DNA from: Aquatica leii
Lineage: Eukaryota; Arthropoda; Insecta; Coleoptera; Lampyridae
Reading direction: 5' to 3'
NCBI GenBank assembly: GCA_035610365.1
Contig: CM069432.1
Location: forward strand, 187,473,027-187,537,026
DNA: 64,000 nucleotides
How positions within the stretch are numbered: the first letter of the stretch is position 1; each line of letters opens with the position of its first letter. This document shows, one piece after another, positions 34,641-45,700 of the stretch. The notes under the pieces are model-generated. The model was given only the letters and a program-made list of their open reading frames with translations. It was not told where the DNA came from and did not search any database. Both the position numbers and the translations under genes were made by a program.

Positions 34641-35290
34641 TATTTTCCAAACTTTGCCACAAACTCGTGCAACTTTTTTTAGTCGCTGTCGTGACCACAT
34701 TATTCCTGCATTCGTCAAACGCAAGTTCCACAATCAGACACGTTCTTCTACACCGTGTCAGTCTAGCGTTAATACACGACTAAACTAAGCAAACCAAACG
34801 AGAGTTAGACACAACAAACAACTCTTTTATCTTTATCTCGAATTGAATGGATGATTGGAATCTCTTCGACAACATTAATTACTAGCAGTCTGATACCACT
34901 TTACGACTAACCACTGAAGGTCATCTCAAAAAGTTTTAATTATTGGAATTTTAGAATCATAAAAGTTCGTCCACTACTAACTCTTTGAAAACGATCGTCA
35001 ATTTATCTAGTTTGACTGTCACTTCAGAACAGAGATCGGTGCTATCTAAGGGTTTGAATTTTGAAAACACGCTTCTTTTCGATCGTAACTCAATCAGAGT
35101 CAAGTTTAACTAGCTGTGACAATACTTCTTCTTTATATACAAAGACTACTTCATCTTAGGTTACTTATATGGAGTTTAGAATCTAACTCTGTAATGGTAC
35201 TTTGTTAGATTGCCGTTTGCTTTTTCAAGTTTATCGTTTTCTTTTCTACCTTTTTAGCTATTATACAAAATTTTTAAATTTAGTAAAACA
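34641..35290 (+). pseudogene. Penelope-like N-terminal fragment, opposite orientation
   Basis: On the plus strand, ATFFSRCRDHIIPAFVK (34567-34788 ORF) and further pieces near 34860-35100 (DDWNLFDNINY; TTLRLTTEGHLKK; SSLTVTSEQRSVLSKGLNF) resemble the N-terminal part of the element seen on the minus strand at 45309-45692. So at about 34640 a minus-strand copy and a plus-strand copy meet head to head. Confidence 0.65.
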
Positions 35291-36833
35291 TTTATTAGTT
35301 TTTATCAACTTCATCTTGTGTCTTTAAATATTGACTGAATTATGGTTAATTAATTACACATTTAAGTAAGCAGGAATATATGAACACTTAGTGAACGTAC
35401 ATATATGCAATACGAATATTTTATAGAAAAGCAAAAGTATAGACTTTTTCGGTTTTAAATCACTGATACAACAGCCAAAAGCTTTATTAGAGCACATTGC
35501 AAACAAAATTGCTATAAAAACATGTGATTACATTAGTTTCTTTACTAGTAATCTAATATGTAATTTAGGCTTTAGTAAATGTAGTAAATTTGTTTTCATG
35601 TAGAACATTAGAATTTAATGAGTAACGACAATCAAAACGTGTTTCTTAGAAAGCATAATATACAATAACACTGTACCACACTCCGTCAGATTTGGCGGCA
35701 TTATAACAGTGCAATATGTCAAAAAGAAGCAGCAAATAACTACTATACAACAAAATTATTTGTCATACTAGTTAATAAAGTTAAAACTAATAACAAAGAG
35801 TTTTAAATAACAACAAAATAAAAAAATGAGTAAAATAAGATATCTATAATTTTGTAACTAATAGCAGTTAAAACCGATTACCACTTTTATTTTGCTCAGT
35901 GCAATTAAGCATAGAAGTTTTTATAATAATTAAGGATTGAAATTAAAATAACGTTTAAAATATACAATTTAAAAAAAACGAGCCAAATACAAGACACAAA
36001 TAACCGTGAAAAATAATTTCTGAAAAATAAATAGTTAACAAACTTTAAGTGGGACTATAAAAATAACAAAAATAATATAAACCGTATTTACTAAAACAAC
36101 ACAACATAAACTTTATAATGAAATTGCGTAAAAAGTGAAAATAATAACATTAAAAGTGTAACATTAAAAAGTACTAAAAAATAAGCTGTTTTTTTAAGAT
36201 ACACGTTGATGTAATTTATTTATTTAAGTTCTTTGGAATACTGACTTACATCAAGAAAAAATGTTTAAAATATAAATATTTTAAATTCAAAGATCATATC
36301 ATATTTAGAGTTTATTCTGCTGCCGATCTACTACAGCAACACGCTTTTTATTTATGTACTTTAAGCGTATTGTTAAAAAAATTACTATTGATTTAAAATA
36401 ATGATTAAAGGTGCTAAATACAACAAAAGTAAACTTTGATATCAGTAAAAGATTTCTTTTAATTTTATATTTGTTATAGTATTATTTAGTTACTTTAAAA
36501 TACACTATTTAAAACTGATACGCATGCAATGTGACTTTTATAACTAATTTTTATATTACATTTTTAAATAGAAACTAAAAAATATTATTTGTAAATATTC
36601 TAGCAAATTTTTAATAGGCTTTTGTTGTTTTGAGTTGCCGTTGAGTAATATCTAGAAAAATTAAAAATATGAAAGTACGGCCAAGGGAAACGAAACGAAT
36701 AAAAAATTTGATGTTGATTCAAAACTATTCTAAATTAATCTAAATCTGTTTTTTTAATTTTCTCTAGACTTTTAAAATATAATCTTTAATGTTAAACTAG
36801 GTTTCTCGGTTTATAAAAAGTTTACAAAAAAAA
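35291..36833. other. AT-rich stretch, no gene seen
   Basis: No exon or element recognised. Confidence 0.4.
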
Positions 36834-37585
36834 CTGGTGTGGTCACCACACGGCTTTCCTATAAGGAATGACGAAGAAATGTCTATATATTTTTTTTAAG
36901 GTTTAGTTGTCATGACAGTGATATGTAAACGTTTGTATTAACTTCCAAGCATGCTATAATTTTTTTTAAATTTTTCTCTTCGATTTCATTAAGATATAAC
37001 CAAAAATGACAAATTGAGCTTATGTTGTCATATCGATTAACCCCTGTATTTGTGGGATTCGATATTACTTTCCCTTTTAGTAAACCAGAAAAAATGATTA
37101 TTTTTAACGTATCTTGCTTTCCTTTCAAGACATGGAATTTCTTTCTAATAAAATTGTCGCAGGCGGGATTCCAATCTATATTATTTTTGTGAATTTATGT
37201 TAAATTACAAATAAAATATCTAATAAACAGGTAATGTTAGAAATTTTATTATTTGAATAAATGATTAGGAAGAATTATATCTATAAGAAACTGTAAAAAT
37301 AATGCAAATAATTTACATACGTACAAAATTATATAAGAAAACCTGTTAAACGTTTTTTTTTTATCAAACCAATTTTTTGATAGAGCCGAGAGGATATAAA
37401 AAACCAGCTCCATACCAAATTTTAAGCTACTAGGACTTTTGATTTGAGAGTTATCGTGGTTACATCGTTACACACACAGTCAAAAATACATTTTTCTCAT
37501 TCAGGAAACTTTGAAACGCAAAATTATGCAAATATATTTTTTTTGAAAAAAAATTGCAATTGCTATACTTTCCTTATGGGAAAGT
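36834..37585. repeat. dispersed repeat family R, copy 2
   Basis: Direct-orientation copy of 28228-29070, starting CTGGTGTGGTCACCACACGG and ending TTCCTTATGGGAAAGT. Shared blocks include ATTTCATTAAGATATAACCA and TTGAGCTTATGTTGTCATAT. It is slightly shorter, with small deletions. The minus ORF at 36910-37128 is chance. Confidence 0.65.
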
Positions 37586-39447
37586 AAAAATTAATAGTAT
37601 TCTAAAAATAGTAAATAATCTTGGTTGTATTTTTTTTGTTTGTTTTGATACCTTTTAAAATAGAAGTTTTGTTGTAAACTTTATAAAAATTATACTTCTG
37701 TGTTCTTAAGCATACAATTTTATCTACAATAAATTTTGATGTTTAAAATTGTCTTTTTTGGCAACTTCAGTTGCAAGATGCCGCCAAACTGAATTTGTTA
37801 TTAAACCAAATAAAAGTCCTGCCATATTTCTAATGTAATTATCTGATTATTGCTCTGCGATGTAAAGTAATAACGATAACAAAAATTTTATCTCTGATAA
37901 AAAACAATATCCCTGTACTTAACACGAAATTTGATATAGCCTGTATACATTGCTTAACGGAATTTATTTGGTAACTCCAAAACATTTTAGTAGTTACCTA
38001 CATAATGCTTTAATGATTTCTGAAAACGTTCACATTACCTACAAGCATTTTGAAAAATGTATCCCACCCTAAGCTCGATCTTACTAGCCGCCACTGTATA
38101 TAATCATAATTTGAATGTGTCTTCTTCAATTTATATTTAAAAAACTACTACAATTGTTTTGACCGTATGCTTAATTGTTCGTAATCATCAGGTAGTAAAT
38201 GCAACCGAATTACAACGAATCTTGATAGATTACTAGTAAGAAAATTTTGTTGCAATTAGTACGTGACGATGAATTATAATAAATCATATAGTCAAACAAT
38301 TGTAGTAGTTTTTTAACTATAACTGGAGAAGGCATATTTAAATTATTATTGTAAATACTTTTTGCTTGGCGCATGTTCAGGGTTACCAGAAGTACGTTTT
38401 TTTTTGTTAAATTATTACCACACATTAAGCTATGATTTAGTTACTAATATAAATTTTATTATATGTTTTGCGACAACATACCTAATTACGTTTTTTTATT
38501 TGTTTTGAAAGTAAGTTAAACTTCTTAGTTGAAAATTTTAGTTTTAGTATCCAGTTTAATATGTTCCTGAATTTTAATTTTGTTTGCAGTTTTTATAAAA
38601 AAAATGCAATAACAGTATTTAAGATCTATACATATTATAACATCTAAAATTATTTATTATTAAAATATTTTTATTGTTGCCAAATTCTGTATACAATTGT
38701 TAAACAATAAATGACGAGCATAAAAAAAGCTGTAATGATTCTACATTTTTATTAAGTACACGTTTGAAATTATCGCTTTTATTATTATAACTGCTTTTTT
38801 TGTTTGTTTTTTTGTGTGTTGTTACTGTTTGGTCTTGTATAGCTATAGTAATTTCAATGGTTTCACTGCATGATAATTCATTTTTAACGAGTGTTATTTT
38901 ATATTCATTTTTTATGCTAAATTGTTAAAGCGACTTCTATAAAGTTATTTTTTTTTAAGTTTTTTATTTTCTTTTTATTCTTATCTTTTTTATTGTATCA
39001 AACTATTTTAAAAAGCGTTATATTTTCATTACGCGTACTTATTGTTTCTTTTATTTTATGTTAAATGTTTTACATTTGTTCGTTTTACGTTATCAGCGCC
39101 AGAAAAAAAATATTTAAAATTAATTCTAGGCTATTCCAAAATCTTTTTATTTGTATTTGTTTTTGTTAAAGTTGACTTTATATTAAATATCCATTCTTAG
39201 TATAAATTTAAAATATTCGTATATTTTAGTTTGCATTATCCGATTCTGATGTACCATTGTTTGTTTACCGATTTTTTTTAACATGTTAATAAGTGCTATA
39301 TTAATTTGTGAAGATTTAACCTTGTTAATTTATACATATAGTTGCCTTTTCTAAAAAAACGGTTTTTATAGTAGGTCTGAAGATTTTCCTCCAGATAAAA
39401 TTTTGTTAACGGTAACATTTTGATGAATTTTTGACTTGGTTTATTAC
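37586..39447. other. AT-rich stretch, no gene seen
   Basis: No exon or element recognised; T-rich on the plus strand from about 38750 to 39450. Confidence 0.4.
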
Positions 39448-39600
39448 TTAACTCTGTAATTATTATTTGTTAGATTATCGTTTACTTTTTTAAGTTTTTG
39501 ATTTTTTTCACGCTCTGATGATGTATTTTACAAAAGTAGGCAAAACGTTGGCAACTTCGGTTACAACATCAACACGGTCCAAACTTGGAAGACTTTCTAA
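39448..39600 (+). repeat. Penelope-like terminal (pLTR) fragment with hammerhead-like motif
   Basis: Contains CTCTGATGATG (39513-39523) and GCAAAACGTTGGCAAC (39540-39555), a degenerate CUGAUGA...GAAACG pair. This is followed by a stretch whose reverse complement, in variant form, lies at 39875-39935. Its upstream part resembles 35190-35250. Confidence 0.5.
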
Positions 39601-39738
39601 TCTTAGTTATTATTAATTACTCTAAAACCATTTGTCGTGTTTCTTGAATAAACGTAAAGCCACAGTTTTTTATGAGTCGTCCAAAAGCAATTTGTTATAA
39701 TAGAAATATACTAAACTTGTAACTTGATTAACTTGATT

Positions 39739-39990
39739 TTATTTGTCTGAACAAAATCCTTTAAATCTACAGTACGTATATTCAGAAGTATTGTCTAAAG
39801 CCGTATTAATAAAAAACAAAATAACTATATTCTTGTAATAGCGAAGACTTCCACGGCAGGAGTCTATACTTAAATAAGAGAGTCTTCCGGGTTTAAACCG
39901 TGTCTTTATTGTAACCAAAGTTGCCAACGTTTCGGCTACTTTCGTAAGAAATTTCATTAGAGCCTGAAAAAAATCAAAGAACTCCAACAA
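39739..39990 (-). repeat. Penelope-like pLTR and start of the N-terminal ORF
   Basis: On the minus strand it begins with a hammerhead-like motif (39923-39960: CTAATGA and CCGAAACGTTGGC). The open frame then continues to SIDSCRGSLRYYKN, which matches the beginning of the N-terminal region of the element at 45.3-45.7 kb. It lies just downstream of the endonuclease part at 40018-40151, as expected for partially tandem Penelope-like copies. Confidence 0.6.
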
Positions 39991-40017
39991 AAAACCGAAA
40001 TCTAACTAAGAACATTT

Positions 40018-40151
40018 TAAAAGTTAAGACTTAGATTTAGTTACGACTTAGAAATATGCTTTTTCTTTATACAACGATCATGTTCTCAAATTCGAAACGA
40101 CCGGTTTTATTAATGTAGACTAAACCACATGAGTAATGAATTTGGTATAGC
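40018..40151 (-). pseudogene. Penelope-like copy 2: endonuclease fragment left of the hAT insertion
   Basis: The minus strand resembles the GIY-YIG region of copy 1 at 33230-33345 (CATGATCGTTGTATAA and ACCAAATTCATT), with degenerate EHDRCIKKKHISKS. It ends at the hAT left terminus. The rest of the domain resumes at 43433. Confidence 0.7.
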
Positions 40152-40421
40152 CAGAGGTTTCCAAACTTTTTTGTGTCGTAGACCTCTTGCCATGTTTTTC
40201 GGTTTTGGGTAGACTCCCTACTTACCTGATATTGATTTTTTGTAATTTTCTAACTGTAGTAAAGTTTAGTGTTAAAAACTTAAAGTAAAAACACATGTTA
40301 AGTTTTATACATTTAGTTGAATTTAAATTAAAACTACTCAAAATAAAATTTTGTATCTGTTATATAAAATATACGTAACATAAAATAAACATAAAATAAA
40401 CTAAGCAATAAGTAAATGTTT

Positions 40422-41910
40422 TTAGTGAGAAGGACAAACCTGATGCTTTAATAATAAATTATCATCATTTGGCGTCAATTTTGTAAGGTTCAATCTTAAA
40501 TCTCCTCGGCTAATTATATCCTGTCTGTTTCTTTTTTTCGTTAGGAGATTGGTAACAGCGCTGAACCCCACTTTCACTAGAATTGACGATGAAAAGGAAA
40601 TTAAAAAGTTCCTCGCTATATTCTATAATACGGGATAAGTAACGGGTATGTTGTTTTGTAGTGTGGTATTACCGTAGTCAAAACATTCTCAAACCTAGTT
40701 TCAAGATCGGAATAGATGGCATTTAAATGTTGAACGTAGGTTGAAATGTCGTTTTCCTGGCAGTTTGTCTGTGACAAATTGGGGAACTGGGAAAATTTTC
40801 CCCGTCCAATATTTCGCTTCATTAGTTTAGTTTGGCAATAAACGCTGATAAGATGGACTTTGTTTTAATCAAATTTAGACAGTCGCCTTGTAACTGCAAA
40901 TTAACCATATTAAATTTTGTAAACAAATCTGTTAAATAAGCGATGTCTGTTTTCGGCTTCATTAAATTGTCTTTTAAAATTTTATTTTTAGTATCCAGAA
41001 ATTCTAAAATAGTCTTTGCACAACTGCGCAAATAACCGCGTATTCAACGGGTTGTTTTTTAGCAACTAAATATTGTCGATGGATGACGCAATGTATTGCT
41101 AACAGTCCTGACACATTTTGTTTTAAATAGCTTATAAATCCACGATAACGTCCAACCATGGCAGGTGCTCCATCTGTAGCTACTGATATTATGTTTGATA
41201 AAGGGATTGCTTTTTTAATGAAGTAATCCTCCAAAACATGAAATATTGATTTACCTTTAGTGACGGTTGTCAAAGTTCTTGCCAAGAGCAGTTCTTCCTA
41301 GATTTCTTGATCCATAATAAAACGAACATATGCCAATAATAATGCTGCATTACCAAGTAAAGTTGACTCGTCCAGTTGTATAGAGAAATGAGTTCTTTGC
41401 AAATAATTACACAAGAATCTTTCAATATCAGAACTCATTTTATCAATACGTCTTTCAACAGTATTGTTGCTTAAGGGAATTCTTTTAATGATATCAAATG
41501 CAGGTTAGTGTTTTTAAAACCTCTTCAACGGCCGGCAAAATTAACTTCTCTCCGATAGTATGCGGTTTTCCAAGTTTTGCTATAAGAAGCGAGATATTGT
41601 AAGACGCCCGCAAACCATCATCGTTTCTTTGTGACGTCGAAACGAACATTCTGTACAGCGCAGGTCTCTTCTGAAGTTTATCTTTGAGTGTTTGAAAGTA
41701 TTTCAAATCTTTATCTGTTCTATCAGGGTAACAACTTTTCATATGATCCTGCAGCTTAGATGGTTTCATAGCGCCATTGGCCAAAACTTTGTTGCATCAA
41801 AGGCACATAGGTAATTGTTTGTCCGACAATGATGAAATGAAGCCAAGTTTTAAATAATCAACACTGTACTGTCCACATTTCTTTTTAGATTCGGACATGG
41901 CATCAGTCAT
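40422..41910 (-). pseudogene. hAT transposase with BED zinc finger (broken)
   Basis: Start ATG at 41908-41910 (MTDAMSESKKKCGQYSVDYL). The BED-type finger follows with Cys-x2-Cys and SKLQDHMKSC, but there is an in-frame TGA just after its first cysteine. Further pieces are FQTLKDKLQKRPALYRMF (41494-41784); VATDGAPAMVGRYRGFISYL and LAIHCVIHRQYLVAKK (41004-41285), the core with its catalytic Asp and the H-C-x-x-H-R motif; and 40616-41031. In a last frame (40422-40560) come AVTNLLTKKRNRQ and KHQVCPSH, the dimerisation end. This is the arrangement of the ZBED5/SCAND3-like hAT group. At least four frame changes. Confidence 0.82.
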
Positions 41911-42275
41911 CTGTGGGCAAAATTAATCTATTTAAATAAGACATAAAGTCCAGTAGCTGTATATTAAAAAATCAAAGTCAAATTTAAATCGTATAATCTT
42001 AGATTTTATGGCAGGCATAGGCGTACAGCCATTACAAATGAATGTGAGAAACGGAATGTTATGAATGTTACTTAAGGTTTTGATATGATGGAACTTTAAG
42101 GAAACTTGAAAGTAACATGACAAAAAATGTTAAAACAAAATATTATACAACGAATAATAATAAAAAATTGGTATGCGATTTATTTCTACGTACATTTGAT
42201 TGTCATGTGTAAAAGTTTACTAGTTCCACTTTAACAATAATACAAAATTTTAATTTTAATATGGAGAAGTACGTA

Positions 42276-42776
42276 CAGTGCAATATCCATAATCCGAACT
42301 TCCGTAATCCGAACCAATGGACTAAAGTACATTTTTTTTTACTTTTTTTGTGAAGTTATTTGGTAAGATATATGTATTTATAAAATAATAATAAATGCCT
42401 AGCAAGGTCGTAAATAAGTAAATATTGACACACATACATATTTATTTACGTGACCGCCCAAAATATGTAGTTTAATTCCAAAATAATTTCTTTTTTTAAT
42501 ATGTTTCCTATATTATGTAAACATTTAAATTCTATGAAAAAACAAACAAACAAATGAGAGTGTGTATTAAAAATTCTTCAAAAAACACGCAGCTGTACAA
42601 TTGTGGATTTCTTATTTTCTTAATTTACCTTTCAAAGTGGTAACATATTGTATGTTAATAATAAAATACATACGTAATATGTATGTACAATTGTCTTTTT
42701 TTAAATTTTTCCGAAAACATTCCATAATCCGAACATCTCCTTGCAGCAATTAGTTCGGATTACGGAGATTGCACTG
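42276..42776. mobile_element. pogo/Tigger-type MITE, 501 bp
   Basis: Ends are inverted repeats: CAGTGCAATATCCATAATCC at the left, and the reverse complement of the right end reads CAGTGCAATCTCCGTAATCC. Both continue with GAACT. It is flanked by TA on both sides (42274-42275 and 42777-42778). No transposase inside. It lies upstream of the hAT transposase, inside the hAT element. Confidence 0.88.
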
Positions 42777-43432
42777 TAATTATAATAACGATTGCTAAAA
42801 CTATTGAGACTATTGAGGAGTACTCGTGTATTTTTGCTTAATTAGAATATTAAACTACTAATAACTGAAGTCACGATTGGCGTAATTTAGCTCTTTGCTA
42901 ACTACGAGTAGAAAACCAAAATTTAATAAAAAATAACTACCAGTTTATATTTTATCAAATATTTTCTTAGCACTTTCCTTTTCAAGATTCAGGAAACGAA
43001 TAAACGTATTTGTCTTACATTCGTATTTATAGAGTGACGAATTGAACAAGTCAGTGCAAGTTCGCGAAGCTCTGAGACTGCGCGTATGCTTGAAACAAGA
43101 TGATACTGGTATATCATTATGTGGAGGTTTTTACAAGTTCAAAATGTATTACGACCACAAAACGAATGTCTAGATCCTACAACTTACACAATATTATAAA
43201 GATATATAATAAATTTTTTACTTTATAGGTACTTTTATAAATAATGTATATGTTTTTGTATTATAAGATAGCATAATGTAAGTAAATAGGTACTATCAGT
43301 GTATGTTGAGATCCACTGTCGTCGACCCCCATTTTCATTTCATAGACCCCCAAATTTTTTTTTGCTGAGGTAGACCCCTTGCAGGTTGTCATAGACCCCT
43401 GGGGTCGATATAGACCACTTTGGGAATCACTG

Positions 43433-45700
43433 GTATAGACCTTGAAATGAAAGTATAAGAAATATTTCTTTAACATTTTTCTATAAGGGAGGGCATGATT
43501 TTCATAACAAAACATGGTAATAATGTAAATTTTAACAATAATACTCGAAACTTAAGTATTATTTATAAAAACCACCAAGATAATGTAATGTAAGGTTTCC
43601 CCAGCTATGTGTTATCAATCAACCTTAAATTATAAAAATTTACAGTATGTTTAAGTCCACGTTTGTTACTGTTGTGTTGTATTTGTTCTTGTGTTTAGTT
43701 AATTTATTTTCAATGTTAGTTTATTTGTATGGTTGTCTTCATAGTGCAGTCCAGGGCACACTACTTTTTTAGTCTATACATGTAAGTGTAATTCATTGTA
43801 GTATTAATTACTGATACCAACTGTTAATTTTACCTGCCATATAATAACTAAATTTTTTAATAAAACAGGAGCCTGAAGAAGTGCGCACTTAGCTACACAA
43901 AACATCGCCTTATATAGACACTTAAAGTGTTTTAATGCATCTTCTCATAGAAGAACCTTAAAGAAATCGTGTGAAGTCTAATTAAGAAAAAAAATAATAT
44001 ACAACTTACTATAAAAAATATGTCCTTGTGAGAAGGATGAATTTGAGATATTTTTCCTGTCCAGTTGAATATGGGTTTAACGCTATTCTTACAAAAAAGT
44101 TTCTCCATTTGATCTGTAACCTTGTAAATGTAGGGTAAAAATGCCAATTTTGAATTGGATTTGGAAGTAAAAATATCCTTATGTAGTCGAGCACGTGGAT
44201 GTAGACGAAGATTAATAACTGTTTAAATATCTCGCTTTATATAAACATTGTTCACTAAGATTGTAGTAAGTTTTGAGTCTAGATTCTTAGGTTGGCAAAT
44301 AGAAAAAGCGCGATGAACCAAAGACACAACAGAACGTTTCTGTGGAGGATGATGATGAAACGAAGCATGAGGTATTTATTCGTATGGGTGACAAACAGAA
44401 TAGCCCAAAAGTCCGTTAAATTTATGTGTCACAAAAACGCTGAGAAATGAAAGAAAACCATTAGTTTGAATTTCCATAACAAATTTGTTATCTAGGTGAC
44501 AATTCGAGATGACCATGAAACCAAACAATAAACGTGTTGCCAACAAAGCTGTACCAAACTATAGATTGTAATATTTATGATTCCAAAGCAACTGTTTCAA
44601 AAAATTTATGTTAGCTACATCAGGTAATAGAGAAGAACCCATAGCAGCACTCGAAACCTAAATAGGAACCTTGGTAAAAAGTGAAAAGTCCTTTCCATGT
44701 TGTGACAGAACAGTTGTATGATAATAAGCGAATCATTAATAGGAATAGGTAAAAAGTGAAGTGACATGGGGTTCAAGTTTTACAGTTTTTAAACGTTAAA
44801 TAAAATGCTGTTGGGCAAGTGAGAAAAGGTTTTACCTGTAAATTCGCAAAGAATGTTGGATAAAAACCTGGCTAACTTGTAGGTAGGAGATTGAATAGTA
44901 CTAACGATAGGTCGAAAGAAAATACTTTGTTTGTGCACTTTGAAAAGTCCGTATAGACAAGCTTTGAATCTGAAAGGGTAAGTCGACGTTTATTTTCTGG
45001 AAGTAGATTTAATGATTTGGCTGATTTCAGGTTCAATTCTTGAAGTGGATTACTAGTTGGAAAGCGTACGATTCCACAGACAAAATAAGATAGATTTTCG
45101 CAGCATAATTAATTTGGTCGAAAACAATAGTAGTGTTGCCTTTGTCGGCTGAAAAAACAATAATATGGGGGTTTCTACAAATACTTTTTAGGGGTAACTT
45201 TTCCGGCTTAGAAATGTTGTATTTAGAAACTTTAGATTATTCAAGGATTTTGCCAGTGTAAATACGAATAGGATCTGAGATGTGTCAAAGAATATGTCTT
45301 ATAGAAGACTAGACAGCATATAAGATGCCTTCTTCAGGAATACGTTTAAAAGCAACAGCAAAGGTGATAATCACACTAAACAAATAGACGACCGTTTTCA
45401 AGAAGTTATTAGTGGATGAAACTTTATGATTCTTGGATTCCAATAATTGCAACTTTCTGAGATGAACTTCAGTGGTTAGTCGTAGAGTGGTATTAGACTG
45501 CTGGTAAGTAATGTTCTCAAAGAGATTCCAATCATCCGGCCCAATCAAAATAAAGATAAAAGAAACAGCGAATAAGAGATGTTTAAGTGCACAAAAATTT
45601 GAGGAGTTTGTGGCGAAATTTAGAAGGTACGTAAGATTTAGAAGAAATATTCTCCCCGTAGAGATTATTAACGTAATAGCGAAGACCTTCACGGCCGGAA
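43433..45700 (-). pseudogene. Penelope-like copy 2: N-terminal region, RT and linker (broken)
   Basis: In element order, 45309-45692 holds the N-terminal part with DDWNLFENITYQQSN and TTEVHLRKLQLLESKNHK. Sequence at 44600-45300 aligns base by base with the RT region of copy 1. The palm motif near 44540-44560 reads FVGN in place of YxDD. 43932-44194 holds the linker (AFLPYIYKVTDQMEKLF; ILNW-type GKISQI). The endonuclease start at 43433-43470 is cut by the hAT insertion. A block of about 550 bp (43472-44020) with no match in copy 1 interrupts the element. Confidence 0.75.
43472..44020 (+). mobile_element. about 550-bp insertion with hammerhead-like motif
   Basis: Absent from the Penelope-like copy at 33.0-34.6 kb, where the flanking sequences are adjacent. 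At 43872-43909 it holds CCTGAAGAAGTGC...CACAAAACATCGCC, a degenerate version of the motif at 29479-29517. The 200 bases before it also resemble 29300-29480 (TTTTTAATAAA then a short stretch then GCCTGAAGAAG). Probably a small non-autonomous retroelement. Exact ends are uncertain. Confidence 0.45.

Larger units (their letters stand above)
40152..43432 (-). mobile_element. hAT transposon (ZBED-type), 3.3 kb
   Basis: The left end CAGAGGTTTCCAAAC and the reverse complement of the right end (CAGTGATTCCCAAAG) form imperfect terminal inverted repeats. The right flank GTATAGAC fits the hAT target form nTnTAGAn; the left flank GTATAGC is the same minus one A. The insertion splits the Penelope-like endonuclease sequence. 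It carries a broken transposase on the minus strand and a nested Tigger-like MITE. Confidence 0.88.

Noticed and set aside
34518..34733. Minus-strand ORF of 71 codons over the head-to-head junction
   Set aside because: It crosses from a minus-strand copy into a plus-strand copy, so most of it is an antisense reading.
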